Below, piece by piece: positions 27,901 to 42,879 of a DNA stretch of 64,000 nucleotides. The notes beneath the pieces are model-generated. The model was not told the origin of the DNA, did not search any database, and saw only the letters and a program-made list of their open reading frames with translations. The stretch's first letter is position 1; each line of letters begins with the position of its first letter. The DNA is from Gavia stellata (taxonomy: Eukaryota > Chordata > Aves > Gaviiformes > Gaviidae), in assembly GCF_030936135.1 (NCBI RefSeq), contig NC_082606.1, positions 5,279,255-5,343,254 of the forward strand. Reading direction: 5' to 3'. Position numbers and translations under genes: made by a program.

Positions 27901-30900
27901 TTAACCCCGGTTAAACTACTAAACAACAACAGGAGTAGGAAATTGTAAGAAAGATACTTGGTGCTTAGACATGATGTGGGCCCTTTCATCATGGCAACAA
28001 AGTTTGCTTTAATTGCTGGATGTAGAATTTAAGAAAAAAAATTAGTTTGAAGTTTAACCCCATGTAGTTAAGAAAGACCTCTAAAAAAACCCCACTCACA
28101 AATAGCATTTACATCCATAAGATTAAACAATAAAATTTGACGTCAACACATCTCAAGCATATGCCTTCTCAGACTTCTACAGTTAAACCAACTCTGATCT
28201 TGTTAGCAGAGAGACAGACCAGAGGAGAACTAGGGCACCACGAAGAGCACATAATATCCTGCGTGCTAATTAAAATAATTGTGAATTGAACACACATCAT
28301 AACAGTAAGTACCATCGCATTGCAGAATCCACTTTTTGGAGAGTGTGTAAACGAAACAGCCTGGCAGCTTATATACTTCAGGAAGGCTCAGTGTACTCTA
28401 TTAGGAAAGCTAATCTGGAGACCTTAAAACTTCAACTGGGGGTGGGGGGGGTGAGGGTGTTTTGGAAAAGCATTGCACCCCTGAGACTCCCTCCCCACCA
28501 TGGTTGGCTATGCTTTATCGGTCAAGGAAAAAAAAAAATCAGAATTGTTAAAAGTGGAATGCCCCTAAGCTCATCAGATCTATTAGTTACGATTGTAAAA
28601 CTGACTACTATTGAGCAGCCAGCAAGCACTCACAGAGAGAGAGAGCACGCGTGCGAGTGCATCTTCAAGAACAAACAGATTAGATCTACATGATTGACCT
28701 AAAAGTAATACAAGCAATACATGAAGACTGAAAAAAACCCCAAGTATTTTTATTTAAGCATACGTCAGCACTTTATGAACAGTTTCACTATTTCCTCTGT
28801 TGTCAACCTTCCTGTTTGTAGGTCCTTTGCCAAAAAATAAAAGGGACTGGAAAAAACGAATTATAAGAAGGAAAACGTAACTGTGAAATCGCAAAGGCTA
28901 CCTGTAGGATCAGAATTATGCCTCAATTATTAGTAAGTTTCTGCAAGTTGAATAGTATTGAAAGTAAGACCCTTGTGAAAGAAAATATAAAGGAAGGAAA
29001 TGAGGGCAAATCCTATATTTACTGAATAAGGTAAGAAAAAACAGCATCACATTCACAGTCCTCATGACTTCAAAGTGAATCAGTGAGAAAAAGAAATATC
29101 ATTTATTAATGTTTATTAAGCCTTTTATTCTACCACAGATAGAGCAAAATACCTTTTTAGGCAAAACGCTACTCAGGCCTCGATTAGCTGGTGTTACTGA
29201 TACAGCATTTTGAAAATGGTTGCAGAGATAAAAGGAATGTGCCATTTTAATTCTTCAGAAATATTTTTTTGAAATGCAGAAAAACTGTTCTTAAAGCGCT
29301 AGAAATGCCAGCCATACCTCATTTAGTCAATCGCATCTGCCTAAATAAAAATCTATGCACCAAGTTCAGCACAATAAAATGTCTGAAGAGGATATGGCAT
29401 TTGGGTAACATAAAACAAGTCACATATTATTCCACCTCATCTTTAAATCAACTTCCTTCCAATACAGAGTCTACTCATTCATTAGTGTTACTTTTCAAAG
29501 CCAGCATTAGTTTTGCCCTCCTAAATACTAACAGCCTCCACTGCAGTTTACCCCTTCATCCCCAAAGCAGTGTACTTCATTTGATTTTACAAGTGACCTC
29601 AACTATGAGCAGCTAACCATAAATCGTGAGCCTTGCCAGACTGAGATTTCAATTCAGCAATATCTCACTGAAGGACTTGAAAATTTTCCTTATGCTTAGT
29701 CAGAAGAAAGCATTTTAAGACTGAGAAATCTTACAGAAATACCAGCCACAGCAGTCTGTGTTGATGTATCGCATCTCATTGTCACTAAAAGAGGCCAGCT
29801 GAGCTTTAGAAACCCCTTTTCTTCACCAAATGCATAACCAAACTCCACTTTTGTCAAGGAGGTTCCTCCATCTAGTCACTAAGGAGCTTCTAACCCTAGT
29901 CGACCAAGGAGCTCCAGATCTCAAAAACGTGAGCTAGATGTATATGAACAGACACACGCATTTAGAAGAGTTGAGTAACGAAGAGAGAGCTAAACTCTCT
30001 GCCGAGAGCGGTTTAGCCACGGTCGGTCGCTACGCAGCTCAGCATGAGCCACAGTTCGCTGAAGCGGTCCAAGCCCTCCTCCACTTTCTGAACATCTATC
30101 TACACCTCAACGTGAAACGGCCAATAACGAAAGAACAAGAGAAACTGACAGCAAGATCGTCCTGTAACTCAACCAGGGCAACGTCCCGGGCTCGGCGCAG
30201 GACCCGCCACCGATGCAGTCCTGCGCGCGCCATGGCGCAGGCAGCCCCGCGGAACGTCCTTTCCAGCGCCCGCGGAAGGAACCGGCGAGCGGCCCAAAGG
30301 CTGCGCACGGCCGAGGCCGAGGCCGAGCCAACTGTTGCTGTCGCCGGCGCACAGGGAGGCGCCGGGGCCGCTGGAGAACCGGCTCGCGCCCTGCGGGCCC
30401 CTGGCCGGGGCCGCGCCACCGAGCCGCCTCCGGCCCCCCGCACCGGGGCCGAACCCGTGCCCCGCGCGGCCTGCCCGCGCCGGGGCCCCCCACCGCCGCC
30501 GCGGGGACGGCGGAGCGGCGCTCCCGAGCGCGGGCGGGCTGGGCTCCCGCCCCCCCGCCCCGCGGCGGCGCCCCGGCGCTTCCTCCCGCACGGGGCCCGT
30601 AACGGCCGCCTAACGGCCGCGGGGCTCCCGCCCACTCCCGCGCAGCGGCCACGCACAGGCCGCCGAGCGCGGCCCCAGCCCCGGGCGGCGAGACGGGCGG
30701 CGCCCCACCGTCCCTCCTCCCGCCCAGCGGCTCCTCTCCCGGCGGGAGGGCCCCGGCCAGGAGCCCTCTCGCCCCCGGGATGGCGGCGGCGGCGGCTGGC
30801 CCCGGCCGCGGCCCCTCACCGATGGTGGAGATGAAGGTGGTGTTGAAGGCGTCCTCGCTGAAGCGGAAGAGCAGGCAGGTCTTGCCCACGCCCGAGTCCC

Positions 30901-30943
30901 CGATCAGCAGCAGCTTGAACAGGTAGTCGTAGGTCTTCGCCAT
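6839..30943 (-). CDS. RAB8B: RAB8B, small GTPase Rab8B (whole coding span, 8 exons)
   Basis: Rab8-family GTPase that cycles between GTP and GDP forms and directs post-Golgi and recycling vesicles to the plasma membrane, cilia and junctions (family knowledge). Joining eight minus-strand exons gives 624 nt, that is 207 codons plus stop, the usual Rab8B length. Visible motifs: P-loop GDSGVGKT (15-22), switch I Thr40, DTAGQ (63-67), Thr72 in switch II (the site LRRK2 phosphorylates in mammals), NKCD (121-124), SAK (151-153) and a C-terminal CTLL box with prenylatable Cys204. The tail [15 protein letters not shown] marks Rab8B rather than Rab8A. Exons: 30943-30820, 14337-14277, 13113-13053, 11634-11557, 10436-10347, 9554-9489, 7465-7415, 6931-6839. 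All introns are GT-AG. The start codon has a good context (A at -3, G at +4) and lies in a CpG island. Intron 1 alone is 16.5 kb. Confidence 0.97.
7415..7465 (-). CDS. RAB8B: RAB8B coding exon 7
   Basis: 51 nt, phase 0, coding [17 protein letters not shown] (161-177), the last helix of the GTPase fold. Acceptor CACCAG|GCATTT, donor AAAATG|GTTTGT. Confidence 0.95.
9489..9554 (-). CDS. RAB8B: RAB8B coding exon 6
   Basis: 66 nt, phase 0, coding residues 139-160 ([17 protein letters not shown] to NVEE). It includes the G5 SAK motif. Acceptor TTCCAG|TTAGCA, donor GAAGAG|GTAAGA. Confidence 0.96.
10347..10436 (-). CDS. RAB8B: RAB8B coding exon 5
   Basis: 90 nt, phase 0, coding residues 109-138. 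It begins [16 protein letters not shown], so it carries the guanine-base motif NKCD (121-124). Compared with the human protein as I recall it, NDK reads NEK and KERGEK reads KEKGEK, both conservative changes. Acceptor TTTCAG|CATGCC, donor GAGAAG|GTAGGC. Confidence 0.96.
11557..11634 (-). CDS. RAB8B: RAB8B coding exon 4
   Basis: 78 nt, phase 0 at both ends, coding residues 83-108. It begins [14 protein letters not shown] and ends NWIRNIEE. Acceptor ATTTAG|GGAATT, donor GAGGAG|GTAGGT. Confidence 0.96.
13053..13113 (-). CDS. RAB8B: RAB8B coding exon 3
   Basis: 61 nt completing Trp62 and coding [20 protein letters not shown] (63-82). It carries catalytic Gln67 and switch II with Thr72. Acceptor TTTTAG|GGATAC, donor GCCATG|GTGAGT. 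Confidence 0.97.
14277..14337 (-). CDS. RAB8B: RAB8B coding exon 2
   Basis: 61 nt coding [19 protein letters not shown] plus the shared Gly42 and Trp62 codons. Acceptor CTGGCAG|GAATTG, donor ATATG|GTAAGT. This is the interswitch beta-strand segment of the Rab fold. Confidence 0.96.
22945..22970. repeat. Perfect 10-bp stem inverted repeat
   Basis: AACCTATATG (22945-22954), a 6-nt loop ACTGTC, then CATATAGGTT (22961-22970). The arms are exact reverse complements. It overlaps a 34-bp tandem duplication and lies in RAB8B intron 1. It is too short for a typical microRNA precursor. Confidence 0.8.
22959..23026. repeat. 34-bp tandem duplication
   Basis: Two adjacent 34-bp copies (22959-22992 and 22993-23026). 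The first 21 bases, ending in GGTTGGAGATGAG, are identical and a few mismatches fall in the rest. A local duplication in RAB8B intron 1; no known repeat family was recognised. Confidence 0.8.
27271..27315. repeat. Short direct repeat, 32-bp spacing
   Basis: TGCTGAAGGCCAA occurs at 27271-27283 and again at 27303-27315 in RAB8B intron 1. Probably a small local duplication. Confidence 0.6.
30820..30943 (-). CDS. RAB8B: RAB8B coding exon 1
   Basis: Codes residues 1-41 plus one base of codon 42, from the start Met through the P-loop GDSGVGKT and switch I (FISTI). The donor reads ATCG|GTGAGG. The open frame continues past it into the intron for over 200 codons, but that is GC-rich read-through and not protein. 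Confidence 0.97.
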
Positions 30944-31088
30944 CTTCCCTCGCCCTCGGGCTCGCCGCCGCCGCAGCAGGGGGGGGCCGACCGCGGGAGG
31001 GAGTCAGGGAGCGAAACGCCGCCCCGCCCGGCGCCCACTCACGAGCGGCAGCGCCGCCCCGCGTCACGCCGCGCCGGAAGCGCCCCGG

Positions 31089-31107
31089 GCCCGACGGGAG
31101 ATGTAGT
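31089..31107 (-). promoter_or_regulatory. ZNF143/THAP11-type (SBS) element
   Basis: The minus strand reads ACTACATCTCCCGTCGGGC, close to the known ACTACAAYTCCCAGCATGC class bound by ZNF143 and THAP11 in many mammalian promoters. It sits about 150 bp above the RAB8B start codon, next to an ETS core. Recognised by eye and not scored. Confidence 0.6.
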
Positions 31108-31460
31108 CTGCGGGCGATGGCGGCAGGAGCCCCGCGCGGGAGTCCCGCCCTTACCGCCGGCAGGAGCCGCCTCGGGGAGCGGCCCGCGGGCGGGGCGCAG
31201 CGCCCTGCCGCCGCCCGCACGGCCGCGGCCGCCGAGCCCCTGGGCGTCTGCCAGCTGGGAGCCTTCACGGCGGGGGCGGGGGCGCTGGCAGGCGCGGCCC
31301 TCGCGCGCGGAAGCCGCCTGCTGCGCAGCAGCCGCCTCTGCGGCGCCGCCGGCCCGCGCGGACGGGAGCGGGCAGCAGCGCGGCTGCCTTCCCCGTCCCG
31401 GCCGTGCCCACCGAGCCGCGCACTCTCTATTTCCGCGTGAGCACCCGTGCAGCCTTTGAG

Positions 31461-34400
31461 TTTTAAAAACCTGCCCGCACTGACGCCAAGCGCGTTAACG
31501 CTCAACCCGATGGCTCTGAGACCTTGCGTTCTCGGTGCTCAAATGGCAGGAGATGGATGAGTTTTCTACATGGAAACACGCATCCTGAATTCAGTGACAC
31601 CTGGAGACTGCTAGGGCTGAGCAATCCGCTGGCCTCGTTCTACAAGGGACCGGGCTGAATTCTCTTTGGAAACCAGCTGGATTTGTAAAGAGTGTCATGT
31701 ATTTCTCTGCTCAAGTGACACAACAAATAATGGCACAGTACTGCGCGTGACCAATAAACACAAGTGAAACGCGAGTACGTACGTGGCCTCAAATGTTTTT
31801 ACGTGTTGCTTGGGGAGCGTCAAGGAAGGAAGGAACAGAAAAATTACTTTCGCACACTCCCAAGTAGCGCTAAAAACGTGGGTATTCTAGAACAATGTGG
31901 CTATCCCAGCACACATCCATAAACCCTTTTCCCCATGATTTTTCCACTGATAATTAGCTCTTGGTGTGAGGCAGCCTCATTATGTATTCATTATGCTGTG
32001 TTCCTCACAGGATGTCACAAGGCACTATGAAAATAAATAGCATTACTGAAACACTTCAAAATGACAGCAAAGAGCTACTGCTTTAATTTAATTTAAAAAT
32101 CGTAGCCTTTAGACAAGCTATTATCAGAAATCTCTAACACCATAAATCACCACAACAGTTCTCACTTCCCTCTTAGGAAAACAAAGGAAAAAGAGCGTTT
32201 TCCCCAAACCACTCATCAAGGGATTGTCATCCTGCAAGGCCTGAGCCACCAGCTTCCTTTTCAGCTCCCTCCAGGCTTCCCCGTGCAGGAGCGGCCCCCT
32301 GGTCCCCGCTGACTGGGGCACCACTCCTAGTCACCCAGCAGGGCATCGTGCTCAACAGCTGCCTGGAGTAAGGCAGGAGTGAGGTGCAGCCTTAGGAGAC
32401 CCTGAGGGCCCCTGTGATTTCTCCTTAGCTACAAGTGTTTCGAGCACCCTCCAGATGGGATTGGGGGGTGCAAATGTGATTCAACCGCCTAACAGCAGTC
32501 TGGAGATGCCTGCTCGTAAGTGCCTCCCATCCGCAGCCGGCTCTCTTAGTTATAACCCAGCCTGCAACTGGAAGAGGTCCTTTGTCACTTTTTTTTTGGA
32601 GTTAATTTGGCAAATATGTATGCTGAGTTCTATACAGAGTCAAACAAAATTAGTTTTGAATATTAAGGCTCTGTCATACGTGGTTAGCCTCCATATTCCA
32701 AGCACACAAAAAATCACTCCATGACATCAACCTACAATCTGATGGGATGAAATAGGGCTAAACTAGTCTAACGCCTGCTACTGCTGTATTTGTGCAAAGT
32801 ATTCTGAGGAATCACTGCAAACAAATACCTTCAGCCATTATAAACCTTGAAAAAGCAAATGCTATTCTGCTCCTAGTTATTAATTATTCCAAATCTTCCT
32901 TGCTAAGGGCCTCAGTTTGGTGGTGTTCCTGACCAATTATATGTTTGTGATAACAAACCATCAAAAATCCAGTGACAGATCTGATGTAAATCTCTGTACA
33001 AGGTGAATTCAGTAAGACCTTGTCATGAATGCTAATCTAACTTCCAGTTAATTGTATCAAAATCTACTTTTATATTCTAGATGCTGTGTTGTGATTCAAG
33101 TAAAAATTTCATTGTTTGTTTGACTGAGACTTCTGAGAGACCAGGCTATCATCTGATAGAGCAGAATCAAGGCAGCAAAACAAGAACGGGGGGAATTGCC
33201 CATATTTTTTTTTTTTAACACACTTGGAGACCTCTGCCCAGTTCAGGGTGGAATTTGGAAACATGGCTGCTTGGTTCATTTTAGTACCGTATAATTAGCA
33301 GTTGGGCTGTTCAGATGTTAAGATGGGTTGTTACAATACTTATTACAAGATTTAAGTTTATAAATTATAATGGCAACCTGGCACTGAAGCAGTCAAATCA
33401 AATTGGTTAATTATTTCAGACTAGCATGAATAATCAGATTACAGGAAACTGCAAATGAAAAACTAATCTCTGAAATGTTTCCCTGTATCTGTATTTTCAG
33501 AGACATGAGTTGCTATGTACTGTGATTAGGCCGTACTGGAGAGTACTACACAATCGTATTTCAGCATTGAAGAGAGTAATTTTGGGGTTAATATTCACTC
33601 TTGAGTTTTATGGAACAAATAGGCTTCCATATGTCTCTGGAGCAATATGTTTGCGATCGCCATCTGTTACTCAAGACTAGTTTTATAGAAAAATAATGCA
33701 AATTACTTCCCTCTTTAATTACACTGGTGCTTTGCAATATTGCGTTCTGTTCTGATTTGGAAAAGTGCCAGTTTGCCAGACTCAAGGGACAGATGTTTGC
33801 TTAACCATGAACTTTAAAAACAAGATATAAAAATTAAGAGTTACTTTTTTTCATTTTCTAGATTATGGAAGAACTATAATTGTACAATTATGTACTTTGC
33901 AATATATTAGTAAAACTTTGAGGAGTACTATCAAAGCTGTTAAGGCTCAATAACCAAGCCACTACGATATCCGTTCCATGAAAATACTTTGAAGCCCAGT
34001 CTTTGTTATTGCACTAAATTCGAAAAGGCAACATTTGTTTTATATTGTATTACAGTCAAATAGGTCAACTATAATTAAAGCATTTCATTTTTTTCTGACA
34101 TGGGAGAACCACTGAGGGGAACACTGAACATGCAGGAAAGAGATGTTTGATACTATGGTTTACCTTTTGTCACTATATAAAAGTGGATAGCACCATAACA
34201 GTGTGATACTGATTTGTACGTTTCAAAAAGCAGAATTTTAAAACCCTTTATAACCCTTAAATGACTGCCCTAACAGTTTTGCCTGAATACCACAGTTGAA
34301 GCTCATCCAATAAACGGATGTTGAGTCCCAACCAAGATACGAGAGAATTCCATTAGTCACTGAGGTGTATGTAAAGTGCATCTGTTAAAGCACTCAGTTT

Positions 34401-37400
34401 AAGAAAGGCACTAATATGAACAGCAAAATGCAATTACTCCCTCTGTTCATATGCAATAAATTCCACAATCGTTATATACACATTAAAAAAACCCAGAAAA
34501 TACTCGTGACTAGTTTACCAACACCTACGTTTCTAAGAAAAAAACAGATTACACTGCTGTTTCATTCCCACTCTCGTTTTTACTTTCTCAAATGATAGAC
34601 ATCATTAGTTCTAGCTTTCAAAAACCCTTTTTCCCCCTCAATTCAAAGGTGAGACTGGTTAAGTGAAAAGAGAACTGTGTGAAAATCTGTCTTTAATCAA
34701 GCTTTTCTGTTCAATGCATAAGAAATTGTAGGAAATTCACAATAGAGTTGAAAACATGCTGGTAGAACCAGGATCCTGTTAGTTTGGCACTAATTGGAAT
34801 CCACAGGTCCAACTCCTACAAAAGATAATCTCATGAGGCAGTCTTGCCCCAAATGCCACCTAACCGCAAATCATTAATGTGAGCTTTGCTCCTTAGCTTT
34901 TGGACTCTGCTAGCTATTATGATAATATTTTTGATGTGTATCTTTAACAACTCTGATTTTGGCAGATGCCCCTGCATTTTATTACTTTTTGATGACCGTC
35001 ATGTGACACTCCTTTAAAAAATGTCACTTATTCCCCAGTTCCAGTAAATACGTCTTTCACTGCAGGTAGATCACTTCTATGCTTATTCTACACTTTGTCT
35101 TACTGCATTTGATATGTTGATATGTCCTGCTTTTAAGTCCTAGTTTTAAGAAGATCAACGCATAGGTTTCATTTTTTCGGTCTTTACATAGTGACCTAAA
35201 TGTACGAATTTTCCATACGTATATGCTGCAGAACTTTATATAGAAGTGGTTAAATCAAATCATTATTGGAAAAAAAAAATTACTTAACGTATGTACAGTT
35301 CAATTCCAGAAAGGAAAAGCACTGTAAGACTCTTATCTGTAAGTTCCATTAATTTCAAGGTTTGCTATTACGGTAGTGCTAAAAGTGGACCACCTTCAAG
35401 TTCCAGTGCTAATCTAAACTATCTCAGCATAAGCATATTTGAACTAAAAGACTACGTGCCATGGTTTACACCATTAATTTATAATTTATTAAAATTATAA
35501 TACTTAATTCTGCAGTACAGGCAAAACCACAGGCAGACTGCGTTCCAGATCAAACATACCACTTGAAGTGAACCTACTTATTTTGAGTGCATCTTAGAGC
35601 TGGTTAGTGTATGGAAATCTAAATGGGCTTAATGATAGTACTACAGAGACACCCATCCACGTTTTAGTGTTCTAGACAAACCACTGTAAGCATTGTTAGG
35701 GTGAATTTGTTTTTTTAAAATCAGTTAATACTCACTTCTTCAGTGACCACAGTCAGTTTAAACGAGGTTTTGTAGTAACCCCCCCAAAAAGCCTGTATTC
35801 TCGCAACATCAGACAGCAAATCCTAAGGACCCACCCAAACTCAGCTGCAGAAGGCCACAAGTGGAGCAGAAGAGAGTAGCGCTGGGTGTCAGCAGGTGCT
35901 CTGCCGCTGCCTCCCTCGTCGCAGGCAGGGCTTGCTGGCTGTACCAGCCCAGCAGGAGACCACCACAATGCATGTCATCAGAGACACGGATTCAGCTTTT
36001 AAACAGCAAGAGACTGCCACTCCCAATGCAGAAAAAAACCCCAACTATCATTATGTTGTTTTTAAACATCTCCAAATCAGCTTCTGGAAATTTTCTGTTG
36101 TCATTCTAGCAGACAGATAATGTTTCTTGTTCTTTTCTCTAAAATGAGATCAAAGTCTGTTTGCTGGGAGAAGGCTGGAAAGGGGAAGTCATTCTCTTAG
36201 AGCTGAATCTATCTCTGCCTCTGTAGGCCACGCCACTGTGGTACAGACTGCATTTCTCTCCTCGTTAACTCGCAACTTTAACTCAGTGCTGCGTTTCTGT
36301 TTTCTAAAGTGTATACTTCAAAAAAAGCTTCAGTCATAAGATTGAAGGTAATGCATTAGAATTGGCTCATTCAGCAGGTCACTGAACTACAAGCAGTTAC
36401 GAAAAAGAAATGAATCTCCAAGTGAAACCACAACAGAGAACCAAACAGAGGAATGCGTCCAAAACACATCCTGTTTTCAGATCATCCTGTGTGCCCCTCC
36501 TTCCACAGAAACTAATTTTTAATGTAAACTGTGACTCTAAAGTCTTCCTCAAGCACCAGAGGCTCCTTGCAGGAAAGACACTGAAGAAGGGAAAGCTAGG
36601 AGGAAGAGGTGAAGGAGGGCAGCACTTCAGAAGGTCTGTTTTTTTGTTGGTGGTGCTTTGTACGTTGTGAAGATATTTTCTTAAACAAAGAAAAACGTAA
36701 TTCTCCTTCAGATTCCGAATCAACAGGCTTAACAGATTCTCCCCTTTCTCTTCCACTTGCAGATAAATAACATACATTTGAAAAAGACTGAAAGGTAGCA
36801 GGAACAGCTAAGACTCAAGGACAGACTCGGCGCTGATAACTGGTTTATGTTCCTAGCTTTGGGGACAGCATGCAGAGGAATGTCCAAATCAGAGTCTTTC
36901 ATATTAAATTCCCCATGATATGTCAAGAAACACTTCCAAAATGCCTCTATCTGTGTGTCATCACCACTCCAGCACATAAGGAAAAAATGCTAACACAGCG
37001 TTACAATGTTACAAAACAATGGTTGTGACTGCCAGAAGAGGAAGACCAATATAATGGCTTGGGGCACTACAACACATGGGGCTATTCTCGCACAATAATG
37101 TAGGGTTTTGGGGTGGCAAGAAAGTATTTTGAAAGTTGTGTACAGTGCCAGCACTGGAGAGGCCATCCCAGCTTTGAGAATATTGTTGCCAGAAGGATAT
37201 GCCTCTATAAGACTTACATCTTCACTTGTGCTCGTGGCAAACTTTTAAAATAACTTTTGCTAAATGCATCGGTTCTCTCTTCAAAAAGGATGTGGCTCAA
37301 CACGCTGCCCGTTGTACATTTTGGAAGACTTTCCATACTAAGCAATTTTTGTCATGTCCACCTGTGCCACTTAGTGGACTTCTAGAGAATTACACTTTTA

Positions 37401-37880
37401 AATGTTCCGGGCTTGATTAAATTAAATCCAAGAGTCTTTACAGACTGTATTTGGAAAACGCTCAACCCCTTACTAGAAAAATGTTTTTTTTTTTTTTTCA
37501 TTCCCACTATCTGCAATATTTTTATTTCTCATAGGTTCCCTAAATCGGTTTAAACACATAAATGATAACTAACAGAAATTCTTCCGCATTTTCCCTTTCG
37601 ACTGGGGTGGGAAACTGCAAAAGAATATGCACATAGGCACAACTTCACGCAATGCGTCATTTAGCATGAAATGACACGTGAGTGACAATTTAGTCAGCAC
37701 CTACTATAAAATCAGATGGGACTTCTAGGTTCCATTTATTCCCTGAAGATACCTGCGTCATGGATTGATCTGTTAGAGGGGAAAAAGAGCAATTTTTTTG
37801 CAAAGACACCTGCAGTCATATTAAGACTCTGTCCTCCTCCGTGCTTAATCAGCTTTGAGTGCCAGCGAGAGCGAGCACTG
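31461..37880. other. Intergenic region between RAB8B and RPS27L
   Basis: About 6.4 kb of mostly AT-rich DNA between two divergent genes. No spliced or intronless gene is supportable. It contains short poly-T runs, for example T15 near 37484. Short open frames here lack codon bias or recognisable motifs. Confidence 0.7.
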
Positions 37881-38385
37881 CGGTGCTGCCCTCCCACGAA
37901 GGCTGTAAGGGCCACGACAAAAGGCCGTGCCCCGGCGCGCTCTCCGCTCTCGCTCCCCGACCAATTTCGGGTAAACAAACCCAGGGACGTGCCGGGGACG
38001 ACGCGATGGCGTTCTGGCCAGTACTGCAGACAACGTCCCTACGAGGAAGGGACTCCCGCCCCGTTTCCGGGAGGCCGTCAGAAACGGGCGCCGCACGCCT
38101 CCCGCCAGCACGGCGGCGGCCTCCGGCCCGGCGCCCCGCTGCCCCCGCCCGCGGCCCAGCCGCCCGGCGGACCGCCGCCGCCCTCCCGCCGGCACTGCCC
38201 CTCCGGGGCCGACGAGCTCCGCCCCGCCGGAACACACCACAGACCCGAGGCCGCCGGGCGCGCAGAGCGGCTCCGGCTCCGGGCCGCTGCCCTCGCGGCC
38301 GCCGGAAGCGCGTGGGGAAGGGGCGGGCCGGTGGTGGCAGCACGGGGCTAGCGTCGCGGGCGCGCGGGGCGGCTCCGCGGTAGAC

Positions 38386-42712
<4,327 letters not shown>

Positions 42713-42853
42713 ACACTTCAGCCTTTGGTTTTGGATCTGTGTCCCTTAAAGCCTTACCAGTTTAAAAATGCCTGTTAATGCAACAATGTAATTATGATTG
42801 ATTTTGTAAAAATTACATGCTCCTGGTGACTAATGAGCTGGAATCTCTTTTTC

Positions 42854-42859
42854 AATAAA
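42854..42859 (+). terminator. RPS27L: RPS27L polyadenylation signal AATAAA
   Basis: Canonical AATAAA 142 bp after the stop, followed by a T/G-rich stretch (GTGCAAGTTTTTCC) suited to cleavage near 42875. This gives a short 3' UTR, typical of ribosomal protein genes. Confidence 0.85.
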
Positions 42860-42879
42860 TGCTTTGAAGTGCAAGTTTT

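Larger units (their letters stand above)
14338..30819 (-). other. RAB8B: RAB8B intron 1 (16.5 kb)
   Basis: Bounded by the exon 1 donor and exon 2 acceptor. Mostly AT-rich unique-looking DNA, turning strongly GC-rich above about 30.17 kb inside the CpG island. Small structures seen: a hairpin and 34-bp duplication at 22945-23026, and a 32-bp-spaced direct repeat at 27271-27315. No gene or intact mobile element is visible. Long first introns of Rab genes often hold enhancers, but none can be named from the sequence. Confidence 0.85.
30170..31460. promoter_or_regulatory. RAB8B: CpG island / RAB8B promoter
   Basis: Very GC- and CpG-rich stretch covering RAB8B exon 1, its start codon at 30943, the 5' UTR and the proximal promoter, in sharp contrast to the AT-rich flanks. 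It contains an ETS-type CCGGAAG (31074-31080) and a ZNF143/THAP11-like element (31089-31107). No TATA box is obvious, as expected for a housekeeping-type island. The start site cannot be set exactly; it should lie a little above 30943 on the minus strand. Long open frames on both strands here reflect low stop-codon density. Confidence 0.85.

Noticed and set aside
28286..29616. Plus-strand frames of 135 and 115 codons in RAB8B intron 1
   Set aside because: No recognisable motif, no start or splice context, and amino-acid make-up typical of translated intron. Some chance frames of this size are expected in 64 kb.
29938..31505. Long frames on both strands (up to 298 codons) around RAB8B exon 1
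   Set aside because: Very high GC removes stop codons. Only the 41-codon exon 1 segment has family similarity, and it ends at a good donor.
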